Shown: positions 38,613-49,770, counted from the first letter of the stretch. The stretch: DNA of 64,000 bases from Rhexocercosporidium sp. MPI-PUGE-AT-0058 (GCA_020746875.1 JAGTJL010000029.1:124001-188000); one strand, 5' to 3'. The notes: generated by a model not told the origin, from the sequence alone. Made by a program: numbers and translations.

Positions 38613-40434
38613 TCACATGTAAAGATTGTGCTTACGATCGACTTTGGTTGTTTTGAACTTTCTAGCAGGAACTTTGTGCTCGAAGAGAAGATCTATTTCA
38701 CCAAAAGTTCGGTCTTTCGTTTCGGGGAGACGGAAGTAACACCATATATTGCAGAGAAGGTTGGTGCCAGCGTAGAAGAGACCAGCCTTTCCACCCCAAT
38801 TCCACGCGGTGGCGGAAAGCATACGTGGGGTAACAGAGTTTTGGAATATGCTGACGAGGTTATACACGAAACGTCCGATAGCAATGGTTTTGTATCGCAG
38901 TCTCCCAGAGGGTGTCTCGGAGACAATCGGGTAGCAGCCAGGTCCCATGGTGGCATTATTCGCGAGAGTAGAGATGATCAAGAGAATTCCTTGTGTGAGC
39001 TGGGAAGCTCTGCTGTTGTGGAAACCGAGGCCGCCAATAATCACCAGAGTAACAAACATTATAGACAGTCCAGACATGTAGATTGTGCGACGTCCAAATC
39101 GAGGAAAGAGGAACCAACATGCGATGCCACCGATGATGAAACATGCAGAGAGGGCAATGTTGGTATCGAAAGCTTGAATCTCAGAAAATCCTACCGCTTC
39201 GAGGAAGACGACCGAGTAGCTGAGCAAGGGATTTCCGTCGAGAACTTGGCACGACCAAACAACGCAGTTCTAAAACAATGCATCAGTACCGCGAATGATC
39301 AAAATGGGGTAACTTCAACTCACAATCTCTGTGCGACGTAAGTTTGTACCACGGAAGCACTCAAAGAAGCTGGCGTTCTCCGTCTCAACAGCCTCCATCT
39401 CTGTGGTGTATTGAATGTAAGCCAAGGTGGCTTCGACTTCTTCTTCCTTGTTTGGTCCATCCTCGGCGAGGCGCATTAGAGATTGTCTCGCCTCGCCAAC
39501 CTTGCCTCTTCGTACACAATTCCATGGCGACTCGGGAGCAAAATAAGCGGCGATGAACAAAGGAACAGGCCAGATCCACTGCAAAGCAAAGGGAAGACGC
39601 CAGCCAAGGTTGCCGTTCAGGTCTGCACATGCTCGAATCACCCCGGAGGAGAGCAAGATGCCGGCACCCCAGCACATGCAGACCCAAGATGTGACATAAG
39701 GTCGAAGAACAGTAGGAACAACCTCACAAGCATAGGTAGTAGTGAGTGTCTAGGTGTTTTGTGTCAGTAACGGGAAAATATGTGTTTGTATGACGGGTTG
39801 AAATACCTGGAACACGCCCCACGAAATTCCGCACATTGCCTCTCCAAATGCAAGCACAGGCAACGATGGTGCAAAGAAGGAGATGAAGATTGAAGCTGCC
39901 AGCCAAGCCATGAAAAACATCATGGTACGTCGGCACCCAAAACGATCGTTGCTGTACTGGTTGATAACGAGCCCAGCAAGCTCACCAACCAAAGCCGAGT
40001 TAGAGAGTCCAGACTGCCATGGCGCAGTGATGAGTTTCTGTCCCGTCTTTGGGTCTACGTCCGTTCCAAAACGGTCCTTGAATTGCCGTTGTCCAAAGAA
40101 CGAGTTAATCTAATGTTTGCGTCAGCATCTATTGCTATAACTTCATCAAGTAGCAAGTCGGATGATGGGCTGGGTATGAATGAGCGGAAAGCAAGCTTAC
40201 CACAACCACGTCATAACCTTCCATGATGAGAGCGACAGATAAGATCATAGACCAGAAGACGGCAGTCTTGTACTTCTTAAGTGCCTGTCTGACTCCTAAC
40301 TTATGGTCGGTTTCATAACTTGCTTGTGCGCGAGTGACGAGCTCAAGATTTTTTGGATCGCTGAGCTTGAAGTGGTTGAGCTCGCGCTCGGTAGGGACGA
40401 TTGTTGCCTTCTCTGTTGTCATAGTGTCCGCCAT
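38613..40434 (-). CDS. MFS sugar transporter, alpha-glucoside permease-like
   Basis: Four exons: 40434-40201, 40109-39807, 39749-39324 and 39269-38613; all junctions are in phase 0 and the introns are 91, 57 and 54 bp with GTAAGC, GTATTT and GTGAGT donors. The product is about 539 residues, the family's usual length. TM1 opens with IMEGYDVVVINSFFGQ, the signature of fungal alpha-glucoside/H+ symporters. Further marks are NDRFGCRR between TM2 and TM3, APESPWNCVRRGK after TM6, FPRFGRRTIYMSG between TM8 and TM9, and LPETKDRTFGEID at the end of TM12. The protein should sit in the plasma membrane and import an oligosaccharide by proton symport. It is divergently paired with the Zn2Cys6 regulator and lies near an intracellular GH36 alpha-galactosidase, so a galactose-containing di- or trisaccharide is the likeliest cargo (inference). 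Substrate cannot be read from sequence. Confidence 0.9.
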
Positions 40435-41143
40435 CCTCAATCTATAGTGATGGAAAGGACAGACTTCCTGGAGCGGGGATATGAGTGAGGAAAGGTATGA
40501 TAATCCTTCGTAACATGGCAACCTGCACGTCTATATATCTCCACACTCCTGCGGCCGCCAATCTTGTACCGCGCCGCCTGGGGGGGTGAAGTTTATTGTT
40601 CATGCTCTCCACGACAGGGTTAGGTGGAGCTATAGCGGGGTAAAGCAGTGCTGGGATCTGATGCTGGAGATCCCGGAGAGGTCGGGGTATCAGCCTATTA
40701 ACCGGTTCCCAAAACAAATCAACCCGACGGCACGGAACCGACGAATACTGTGCCAACACCAATGTAGAATCTGCCCCATTTTGCACAGAGTTTACTCCGT
40801 TCCCCGCTTCCCGCTAAGCTTCAACGCGAATTTACCCGTAGCTTGCCCTTACACACTTGATGTGCGAGTTACGGGCCATTAGTATATAACATCCCAAATA
40901 CCCGACGGGAGTTTCTTGCCTCTGCATCTACTCTAGGTACGCGACTTGTCGACAAAGACCGCCCTCGGTCACACGGTTCGCCTGGCTTCACCACCACACC
41001 TATCTATTCTGCTAATGCGGCTTTGACATCCGAAGGTCGATTGGTGGGAATCCATTTGCCCGCAGATAGCGACAAGAAACTCTCCACACGGCGGACTATT
41101 GACCGGAAAACAGCACGGCTCCAAAACAGCCACAGCTACAGCC
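40435..41143. promoter_or_regulatory. Shared divergent promoter, transporter/regulator
   Basis: 709 bp between the two start codons. It holds three matches to the SYGGRG consensus of the carbon catabolite repressor CreA/Cre1: GCGGGG at 40473-40478 and 40635-40640, and CTGGGG at 40579-40584. A CGG...CCG pair lies around 40682-40703. Glucose repression of both genes is a reasonable inference; short motifs like these also arise by chance. Confidence 0.4.
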
Positions 41144-43932
41144 ATGGATACGGAGTCGCATGAGAAGTCAACTTTGCGCCGCAAAAGAACCAAGCGCGCT
41201 TGTGACAGGTGCAGCTCTTCGCGCACACGATGTGATGGTTGTAGTCCGTGGTACGTGAAGACACTTCATTTTCAAGATTTAGGGTTTCCCGGGTAATTTG
41301 TATCGTATCCACCAAGTTCCGTGTTGCTGGTTGATGGATCTTTCCACGATCTAGACTCCTGGAAATGCCATTGTCCCTGCACCCCTGTCGAATGTTTGAT
41401 TGGCTTTTATAGAAAGCCACCACGAGATATCTGGCAGAACAATATTGGCTGACCATTGTTGTTTTTGGGATAGCAATCGGTGTCGCGGTAAGCTTTTGGC
41501 TAATTATTTCCTAATTTCATTACGCCACAGTCATTGTTCACTTTCTTTGACGCAGAGCAAGTAATTGCCGCTGGGAGAGAACGGCACACACTACGAAATT
41601 GTATGAGCTGTTCGCTATTTCCTAAAGTCACCGCTAGTTGGGTGCTGATTCAATATCAGAATACGACCACAACTGCACTTATGCAAGAGAAGTGAAGAGA
41701 CGGGGTCGGAAGCATAAGCAAGCTTACAATGCAGATCCGCCATTTTCTGAGCCAAACTATGCCAAGAGACGCCAGAGTTTGGCTGGTGCTACATCGCCGC
41801 GGTTTTCTCAACATGGTCAAGATGGGGACAGCCTTTCATTCGCCGGCAATGGAGATTCTGGGTCGTTGTGGCAACAATATCACGGTCAGCAAGAGGACCC
41901 CGAAACGAACGAAGATCTGATAGGAAGCTCTCCTTGTCCTGATGTGCCACCGCAGCATTCCTTTCCAGGGATTGAACATGCGAGTGATTATCATACACCA
42001 GGCATATCCCGTCCATTGTCTACTGTTAATTCACATGATATGAGCCCTCCTGATTTTCCAGTTCGTTCTCAGCCAGAAGTGGATAGCAATACGAAGTCTC
42101 CACTAAATCGAGGAGTGCAGGCATCTGAGACAGTTGTAAGTACTCCATCGTCGAGGTGGAATGACAGAATCCAGTCACCATTACAACATGTTCTTCCATC
42201 TTACTCCTATTCCGATTCACCAAGATCAGATAATCCAGAAGGTTCGAGCATCAACAGTAGACCAAGCTGCCGCTATCCGATTCTGAATCCACTGATTCCA
42301 GTACTGGAAAAGATCATTCCCATCAGCGTTGCTTGCGAGCTCTTGGAATTGTATTTTGAGCAACCGGGCAGCTCTCTTCTAAAATTTACATCGCCTTACG
42401 TTCTGACTCATATTCTCCGTCGCCGCCCGATTCTTCACCCCACTCATCCACGAGCCACCAGTCAAGGATTGCTTTTTGCTATGTTACATGCAACTGCTCA
42501 CACAGCTGACACCGCATGCTTCTATGTTCCTGGGTCACGAGCAAAGATATGCGATGCTCTATACATAGCTACGGTACAGCATCTTCGCGATTCAGATGAC
42601 TGGCATCGCATGCTTGATGGTGGATGGGAGAGATTCGATTCCTTTGGCGACTCTAGACTAGCCCAACGACAACCAAACACGACCAACGGCAAGTATTCTG
42701 ACGACTTGGGACCAACTGCAGGCACAGACGAGCTTCTCACTCTTATCCTTCTGACTGTTGTGGTCTCGGGTGGCACATTCAAAGCAGATTGTCTCCGGTG
42801 GTGGAGAAAGTCTATCAATCTAGCAAGAATTTTAAAGCTCAATCAGTTGGATAGTAAGAGACGCAGCGAGGACTACCATCTACACTTGTTGGATGTGGAG
42901 GCAATGGAAGAGAAACGACGCTTGTTTTGGCTGGTCTTCTGCCTTGATCGACACCTGGCTCTGTCTTACAACGCTCCGCTGTCTATCTTTGACGCAGATA
43001 TCTTGGTTTATCTACCCCTGCCAGAGAAACTATGGGAAGATATCGATTTGCACTTTTCTTCGGTCAGAAATCATCGGGTGTATGGCCCAAGTATGGTCGT
43101 TTCCGGCACAGGCTTCTTTGAATTCTTTTTGCCGCTTATGACGATATTGGGAGATATTGTTATCCTCCACCATCGCCGCCTTCATCCACGCTTTGGTACG
43201 CTGGAGGACGCGGACGATACAACAGTTGTTGAAGGGCTTCTGGAGAAGTGTCAGCACAGCATCCATGAACTTCAAGAGAGTGCCAACAACACAGGTGCAC
43301 TACGACGGGCGTCGACAGCCACAAATGGCCCAGAAGAAATGGACAGTGCTAATAACATCGAACGAGCCACATACGCGGCACGAGTTGGACTTGTAGCAGC
43401 ATACGGAACACACATATTACACGTGCTTGCCGTCCTCCTTTATGGGAAATGGGACCCTCTCGACATGCTCTCTACCTCTACCACCTCTAACGTAGCCGAC
43501 GAACACAATACTACTGCCAATAGCGACGATTGGGTTACACCGGCTCGTTTTATCAAATGCGCCTCGCACGCCGTGTCCGGCTCTCAAGCCGTAGCAGCAA
43601 TCATCAAACTCGATCCCGAGCTCGCATTCATGCCATACCTTTTCGGCATCTATCTCTTACACGGCAGTTTCATTCTATTGCTTTTCGCCGACCGTATGCC
43701 ACAACTTGGAGGGCCAAATCCAGAAGTGGAGGAAGCTTGTGAGACAATTGTTCGAGCGCATGAGATATGTATTGTAACATTGAGTACTGAGTTTCAGCGG
43801 AGCTTTCGTCGCATATTGCGAAGCACACTTTATGCGGTGAGGAGTACGGAGCCAAAATTAATCGATCCAGCTAGGAGGAAGGCTTTGGAGATGTATAGGT
43901 GGACAAGAGGGGGACGCGGACTAGCTCTGTAA
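41144..43932 (+). CDS. XlnR-like Zn2Cys6 transcription factor with a 14-nt microexon
   Basis: Exons 41144-41250, 41474-41487 (14 nt) and 41660-43932 give about 797 residues. The zinc cluster forms only after both splices: RACDRCSSSRTRCDGCSPC is closed by NRC from the microexon and REYDHNC across the last junction. The spacing is C-x2-C-x6-C-x5-C-x2-C-x6-C (Cys 20, 23, 30, 36, 39, 46). The following CTYAREVKRRGRKHK basic linker is typical of the XlnR/Xyr1 group. A Ser/Pro-rich stretch covers about 75-240. The fungal-specific regulatory domain starts near 245 (PLIPVLEKIIPISVACELLE, then SPYVLTHILRRRPILHPTHP) and runs to about 600. Neighbouring genes suggest control of a galactoside transporter and alpha-galactosidase. 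It could equally be a paralogue with a different inducer. The start at 41144 is the first ATG in frame. Confidence 0.88.
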
Positions 43933-44070
43933 TGTACAGCCACTGTGTAAGACTTTGTAATGTCAATTTGTTTGGGATATTATCACGTTCGGCCTGATGA
44001 ATTCAACCTTTCGAATCCGGCAATTTATGGTTTGTAAATGCTTTTTTTCACCACTTTGATTGCTTCTTGA

Positions 44071-46248
44071 CTACCACTGCAAGCATACTAATCTAGCGCA
44101 TACCGCTTCAGGCAAAGTGACCCGTATACTTCCTTGTGACGATTCCCATTTCACCGACCCCTCGAAAGTTTTCGGGAAGACAACATGGCAGCTAACGTCA
44201 TTTCTCCCTAGAAATTTCGGGATGGGAATACACTGCTCTAACGTTCCACCGCGCCGCCAAACAGCCACGAATGCCTTGCCGGTATCTTGTAGTGGAGAAT
44301 ACCACATGCCCAGAGCTAGCCATTCATCGGCCCATTTTGGTAGGCCAAGTGGCCAAAATGGCACGGCGGATGGAAGAAAGTCAACAAGTTTCGTTTTGTA
44401 AACCTTCATGCCATCGGCGATGATATCAGACTGCTGCCTGCTCAGCTGATCAAGACGGCCACTCAAATGTACTCTGCCAAGTAAAGTGTTTACAACTCCC
44501 AGAGCTACCAATTCGTTGTTCCATCCAGGTTGCGGGTACAGCCAGATGGCGCCCTGCTCTGGTGTCACAGCCGTTGGAGCAGCAGCAGCAATCGCTACAA
44601 GACGAACAACATCTTCTTGGTCTGTGACTGACTGCAAGGGATGAACACTCAAACTTGCGTACTCCATCCTTTGCCCTCCACTCGAGCAATTCTCAATGAC
44701 GAGATTAGGATAAGTATCGAGTAGTTCACCGATCCAGTCAAGATATGCGCGGTTGTGATCTAGCATGCCTGCTCCAGAGCTCGAGGCTCCGACGTCAGTG
44801 CCGCCAACAAGGTCGATATTGTAGTCGAATTTGAAATAGCCAATATTGTAGTCTTTGATGAGACCACTCACTATCCCGGTCAGTCGTCCTCGCACAGCTG
44901 GGTGCCGGAAGTCAAGGTGGTAGCGACATCGTTCAATGATACGCTTGCCGCCACGACAGAAGAACGCTTCTTGAGGTAGTTGATCAGCGACCTTGCTGCG
45001 TATACCCACCACTTCTGGTTCTAGCCAAAGGCCTGGTATTAGTCCTGCGTCTCGAATAGATTGTATGAGTGCTCCAAAACCAGATTGAAATCTAGTCGTC
45101 GACGGCTCCCACTCACCCACAGAATCCCACCAGCTGTTATCGTCGGCATACCAGCCAGCATCAATGCAGTAGTACTTTGAACCGCCGCTCACAGCTGGTT
45201 GTATCAATGCTTTGATTTTATCTTCGGTCGGATCGCCCATCAGACAGTTCATGAAATCATTGAATATGATGGGTAGATCTTTCTGGTCCTGGTGGTCCCG
45301 ACGAATGTATCGACGGTATTTTGTCATGGCATCGAAAAGTGCATCCACACCTCCATCAACTACACGGCAGATACAAGCAGGAACAGTCGTGAAGCTCTCT
45401 CCTGGCTTGAGACTTTGCCGCCACTCATGCCCAGCTGAGGCAACCGGACCACCTGCTGCAACGTAGACACTGTCTTTGAACTCGCCGATTTCCCATAACC
45501 AGGCTCCGTTGTGCTCAATCTGCCAGAGCCATCCATCATTTGCCTTGCTCTTATCTGCACGGCTCAAAATTCCCATCGGTAAGTGACCCTCTGTCGAGAA
45601 TGTTCCTTGATTCATGACTGCATATCGAGCGAGTGATGTTACTCGATGTGTATCAACAGTATTGTAGATACCGAAACTATCAAGACCAATGCTAGGAAAT
45701 GATTGTTCTACCCATTGCGCCTCACGGAACCAAGTATTGGTCGCAGTGCTCAAGACGTAGTCCTTTTGCCAGCTTTGGCATGTTGTTGTCAAGCCACCAA
45801 TGGCAAACGATGATACCTGTGTCACCACGATGTCATGGTTTCCAGTATTTGTCAAGGTCCCGACGAAGCGTATTGCTGGAAAGTCATGATAAATGGTAAT
45901 CTGACTGGTTATTTCGATCTTAGAATCTTCGTCGATTTGGGTTACGGAAAGTGTTCTGGACGTCCCTTCCGTTGTTTCTTGATGCGATTTGTATCTCAGC
46001 CTCAAACCAATTGCATTCCCAATTAAGGACTTGGAAGTCTTGTATACCAGACTCCCTTCGCAGTCTAAACGAGCTTGAACCAGGGGCAAGTCTGCATCGG
46101 AAAAGTATGGAGACTTGTAGTTCGGGAGAGTATTTTTTGTAGTCGCAAGATGAACAGGTTCGATAGCACGAATGCAAACTGGGCCGTCTTTAGGGGTGGT
46201 AAGAGTTACTGCAATAGCATTGCTCTTCAGCTCTAGAAATTCTGCCAT
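44071..46248 (-). CDS. GH36 alpha-galactosidase, no signal peptide
   Basis: 725 residues, intronless. It hydrolyses terminal alpha-1,6-linked galactose from melibiose, raffinose-family sugars or galactinol-like substrates. The barrel motifs are clear: IDAGWYADD at 362-370, LWLEPE at 407-412, YFKFDYN at 471-477 with the nucleophile at Asp475, ENCSSGGQRMEYA at 519-531 and TDQED at 542-546 with the acid/base at Asp543. The N-terminal beta-sandwich region spans about 1-310. The start (MAEFLELKSNAIAV) has no hydrophobic signal, unlike secreted fungal GH36 enzymes, so the enzyme should act in the cytosol on imported sugar. It converges on the regulator gene with only 138 bp between stop codons. A GGCTAA motif lies on the minus strand at 46496-46491, in its promoter. 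Confidence 0.92.
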   Translation of the reverse strand: MAEFLELKSNAIAVTLTTPKDGPVCIRAIEPVHLATTKNTLPNYKSPYFSDADLPLVQARLDCEGSLVYKTSKSLIGNAIGLRLRYKSHQETTEGTSRTLSVTQIDEDSKIEITSQITIYHDFPAIRFVGTLTNTGNHDIVVTQVSSFAIGGLTTTCQSWQKDYVLSTATNTWFREAQWVEQSFPSIGLDSFGIYNTVDTHRVTSLARYAVMNQGTFSTEGHLPMGILSRADKSKANDGWLWQIEHNGAWLWEIGEFKDSVYVAAGGPVASAGHEWRQSLKPGESFTTVPACICRVVDGGVDALFDAMTKYRRYIRRDHQDQKDLPIIFNDFMNCLMGDPTEDKIKALIQPAVSGGSKYYCIDAGWYADDNSWWDSVGEWEPSTTRFQSGFGALIQSIRDAGLIPGLWLEPEVVGIRSKVADQLPQEAFFCRGGKRIIERCRYHLDFRHPAVRGRLTGIVSGLIKDYNIGYFKFDYNIDLVGGTDVGASSSGAGMLDHNRAYLDWIGELLDTYPNLVIENCSSGGQRMEYASLSVHPLQSVTDQEDVVRLVAIAAAAPTAVTPEQGAIWLYPQPGWNNELVALGVVNTLLGRVHLSGRLDQLSRQQSDIIADGMKVYKTKLVDFLPSAVPFWPLGLPKWADEWLALGMWYSPLQDTGKAFVAVWRRGGTLEQCIPIPKFLGRNDVSCHVVFPKTFEGSVKWESSQGSIRVTLPEAVCARLVCLQW

Positions 46249-46490
46249 CAGAGTTTACGACTCGTAATAGTCAAGACATTCGAATTTACTGCGTTTAAGG
46301 ACAAACGATAGAACTAAAAAAAAAGTTGGTACCTACGTAGGGAAACTAGGAGCCCGTACTAATGCCCTGCAGCGGGTAATTATTTTCCTTGTATAGCATA
46401 TTATCCCCGCATCTCGGATATTTTAATTTGCCGCAGCCTCCAACGGTTAAAAACACTGGTGCAACAAGGTGCTTCATGTTTTGGCGAGAA

Positions 46491-46496
46491 TTAGCC
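46491..46496 (-). promoter_or_regulatory. GGCTAA, candidate XlnR-type binding site
   Basis: Matches the GGCTAA core bound by XlnR-family regulators and lies about 243 bases upstream of the alpha-galactosidase start on its coding strand. Six bases are weak evidence by themselves; the adjacent XlnR-like gene raises the interest. Confidence 0.35.
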
Positions 46497-46599
46497 GATT
46501 TGGTCAAGAGCGGCCTTTTCAGGGGTAGCGACTTTGCGGGCGCCCTTCCCTCTTCAAGAACAAAACGTTAAGCGTTTTTGTGCTGCCTCTACAACTCTT

Positions 46600-47808
46600 A
46601 TACAACTTTGGTTTTTACCTTGCTTCATACTCCTGCACCTCCTTTAACACAGCAGTCGAGTTTCCCACCACTCGGAACCAGTACAATCGGTCTCCCAGTC
46701 GCTACTTAATGATTCGATCTCTGCTGCATTTCCTTCTAAGCTTAAATCGTTGTATATTTTGTATTAATAATCTTATTAAAACTACGATCCGGAGCTCACT
46801 ATTTCGGTCTAAAAGATGCAAGAGAATGAACCACTTATAAAAAAGACTTCTCAGCTGATCTTCTGAATTGAGCCGTAGACCCTTCCAAGCTGTGGGATCA
46901 GTCTTATCTATCGCAAGCTTTTATTTCCTCGTCTGGAGTAGTTAGTTAGTTCATTGCGATAATTAAGCTTTAGTGGATTTTAATCAGTGTGTCAAATGAA
47001 TAGAATAGAATAGAATAACACGTGACTATTCTATTCTATTCAATGAAATTAGCGCTTATTCTATTCTATTTAATTACTATTAAGTTATTATTCTACTCTA
47101 GTTAAATAGCGCCGAATAGTTACTGAGTAAGAGGCTAGTAGCCAATTAAAGCTACTCGCTTAATTTAAGGCTCGGGAAACACGGCAGCTTTACTTGATTT
47201 AGAAATATTTCTATTTGTAAAGTATATTAAGTAATACTAACGATAAAAACCTTTAAGAGTCGACTTATAAGATCTCACGTCCTTTAGCTTTATTAATTAC
47301 AACTTAAACAACTAAGAAGAGTCTTTCATTATAAATTAAGTTTATATTCCTTTATTCTTTCTACAAATAGAGTTGAATAGTTGAATATTAATTAACTAAC
47401 TAGAAATAACTATTCTATTCAAGTCAAATTTCTGTTATTCATATTCTATTCTTTTTTAGTTAACTAGAATAGAATATTAGTTAACTAGTTTGAATAATTT
47501 TTTGATACGCTGATTTTAATAACCGTCCACGTGTTATCCTTAGTAGTAAAGCACTTATTAAGTAACTTATTTATATTTACATTTTATCTCCTTTATCTCC
47601 CCTCCCGCCTTTTGCGTTTCTTTTGTCTTTTCCGTCCTTAAGCCTAAGTGCAATAGTAGTAGCTTAGTATTATTTTGTATTTAACGTGTATAGCCTCTCT
47701 TTTCTTGTGTTTATCGCCTATACTTTAGAAGATATCAAAACCTACTCAGTGGCTTAAAAAAAGAGTAGATGAAAAGTTACGTTGAAGACTTAAAGGCGGG
47801 TTTTAGTA
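46600..47808. repeat. AT-rich stretch with TAGAA repeats and palindromes
   Basis: Contains a perfect 15-bp palindrome (GAATAGAATAGAATA at 47003-47017 and its inverse at 47027-47041) around a 9-base loop with CACGTG. Further ATTCTATTCTA runs lie at 47055-47070, and TTAACTAG/ATTCTATTC pieces at 47395-47490. The inverted arrangement at both sides suggests a MITE-like element of about 500 bp, but I could not fix its ends. No gene seen. Confidence 0.5.
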
Positions 47809-48410
47809 AGCCCTTACCCTTCCTTTCCAGTCACCTCGCTAAATACACTGCTATTTGTATATTCTTGCTTTTAATAATTAATAATTAATATCCATGAATT
47901 AAATTAAGAACAAAATAAAACTTTACTATATTAAGTACGATATTATATAAGTTCTTAACTAGGTCGTAAATAGTAAGTTAACACGCTAAGCTGCCTTAAA
48001 ATGAGGGGTTCTAAGGTATAATTCTTAAAAGCCGACTCTTTAACTTAATTGGTTATTAATAAAGTGTTAATCACTTGTAAAAACTTCGTATAATACTAAA
48101 AGATCGTTTAATTATTGGCTATAAACCAGTAGCTATTTAACTAACTTCGATATTTATACTTGTTAGGTTATTTTTCTATATTTTATAATATTATTAAAAG
48201 AAGTTATGCTTATTAATTAAAAATCGAATTAGTTACTAACGCTAAAGGATTATTTTTAGTAAGTTACTTTAAAAGAAAGAAATTTAATAAATTTAAAAGC
48301 TATAATATATAAGACATATAATTAAGTAATAATAATAAAAATACATTATATTTTAAATACTTTTATATAAATTTCTTATGACTTTTATAGTCGTTTAAGA
48401 CAGGTAATGT
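47809..48410. mobile_element. Rearranged Fot1/pogo derivative (halves in opposite orientation)
   Basis: Starts after a TA (47807-47808) with AGCCCTTACCCTTCC...CACCTCGCT, equivalent to the right terminus of the 61369-63191 element read inverted. From about 48125 to 48405 the sequence instead matches the internal region of that element in direct orientation (TTATGACTTTTATAGTCGTTTAAGAC near 48378, the catalytic LDG block). This is a deletion/inversion derivative rather than a full copy. Confidence 0.6.
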
Positions 48411-48600
48411 GGAAAATAGGCGAATCAGAGAGAGGAAACGACACATGATTTAAAGTGATTCTTGAATTGCTTGAGTTACGGAAACTAAGACCTATTCGGC
48501 TTCTTATATACACGATTACTAGCTTTTAAACCCTTCTAACTACGTAATAGCTTGCTCAATACCACGTAATAGCTTACGTAGGCTCTGACGTGTTTATGTC
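48410..48600. repeat. Dispersed repeat, copy 2
   Basis: Related to 10728-10930: TGTGGAAAATAGGCGAATCAGA, an ACACATGATT-like word and GAATTGCTTGAGTTACGG, followed by TACGTAATAGCTT motifs. Borders uncertain. Confidence 0.4.
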
Positions 48601-49163
48601 ATGTGACAGCTAAGCCAAGCTTCTGAATGAAGAATCTTCTAGCGCTAAACATCGTACGAAAGGGGGTTTCAGGTAGGTCTCGTCCAGCTTAGTATTTTCT
48701 CTTGCTAGTTATAGAAATTTGCGGGGAGAATCAGAGAATTCGATGTTATTCTATGGTCAACATTGCCTCGCCACTGATAACGGTGGACGAGACCCACCTG
48801 AAACCCCATTTCGTACCAGTTGCAAGCATGGATACAGTAATTGCCGGTGTCTCACCCGCCATACCAATGAAAACCTCTGCTGAACCTACTCCGTACGTAA
48901 AACAAGGTTTGAGCTACCAAAAATAGATTACGTACTTCCAGACACATATACAGATGCTCTTCCTTTTCGATGGTCCTGCAAATCGTTTCATTTCTAGTCT
49001 TCGTACAAAGTGTCCATCCTTCTCATCTTCCTTCCGACGAATATTCAGAGTTGCAGCGAAGCTTCTGCTCGAAGCCATATCACCAACCGACTACCTCCTT
49101 ACCCTCACATCCCTGACTCCACATATATCAGCTAGCCATCTATTTCCACGCCCACCCATCTAC
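48601..49163. other. Transition DNA, no gene recognised
   Basis: Composition becomes balanced near 48650. A plus frame at 48702-48926 has no domain. An imperfect inverted pair, CGAAAGGGGGTTTCAGGTAG near 48657 and CCTGAAACCCCATTTCG near 48799, brackets about 140 bp. Confidence 0.4.
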
Positions 49164-49770
49164 CTACACGTCCCCAGCAACCTTCAAACGAGCCCTTAAT
49201 ATCGGATTATCCCTTTCAACGCAAACCTGCATCTCATGTCCGCACACCCCCTCGCAAATAGCCTTCGTCCCCTCGATCAGCCTGTCCACACAATACCATT
49301 TTCCGAACTGGGTCTCACCCACGCGACTACCATGCGTATCCAGTAATAGCCCTACCACAGCATTGTGTTTCGCATCCGACTTCAACACATCGAACCATAA
49401 TATGAACAGCTTCTTGATATCCTCTTTCTTCAGACTCGGATCCGGGCTTATGCCACGATAACGATCGAGGAAACATAAGCTCAACTCGTTCCATTGGGCG
49501 TGTGCGGATGCTTCGGTTAAAATTGTGGCTTGGGATTCGAGTGCGGTAATCGTTTGCTGCATTTTAGCTGCTTCGTGGGCGAGACGTATGCGTTCGGCTT
49601 CTCTGAGACCCATGTCATAGAACTGCGCTCTTGTCAGTACCTAGGTGAAAGGAAGAGCTCGAGATGCAGGGGTTGCTTCGTACCATATTGCCAGGCCCAG
49701 CTCTGCCGTCTTGGAGGTCGTGGAGATGTTGCATCATTTGGTCATGGAGTGACGGTTGTGGTTGAGACAT
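49164..49770 (-). CDS. Uncharacterised fungal protein (two exons)
   Basis: Exon 1 is 49770-49684 and exon 2 is 49640-49164; the intron is only 43 bp (donor GTACGA, acceptor CCTAG), short but usable, and both junctions are in phase 0. The product is about 187 residues. Residues 1-30 are Gln/His-rich (MSQPQPSLHDQMMQHLHDLQ). Residues 40-75 are likely a coiled coil (EAERIRLAHEAAKMQQTITA). The rest is helical, with a conserved-looking GLLLDTHGSRVGETQFGKWY stretch near 128-147. No signal or membrane segment. I do not recognise the family. The clean frame and normal composition support it being real. Confidence 0.6.

Noticed and set aside
38406..39341. 311-codon plus-strand open frame
   Set aside because: It lies antisense to the last exons of the MFS transporter, whose minus-strand translation shows clear family motifs.
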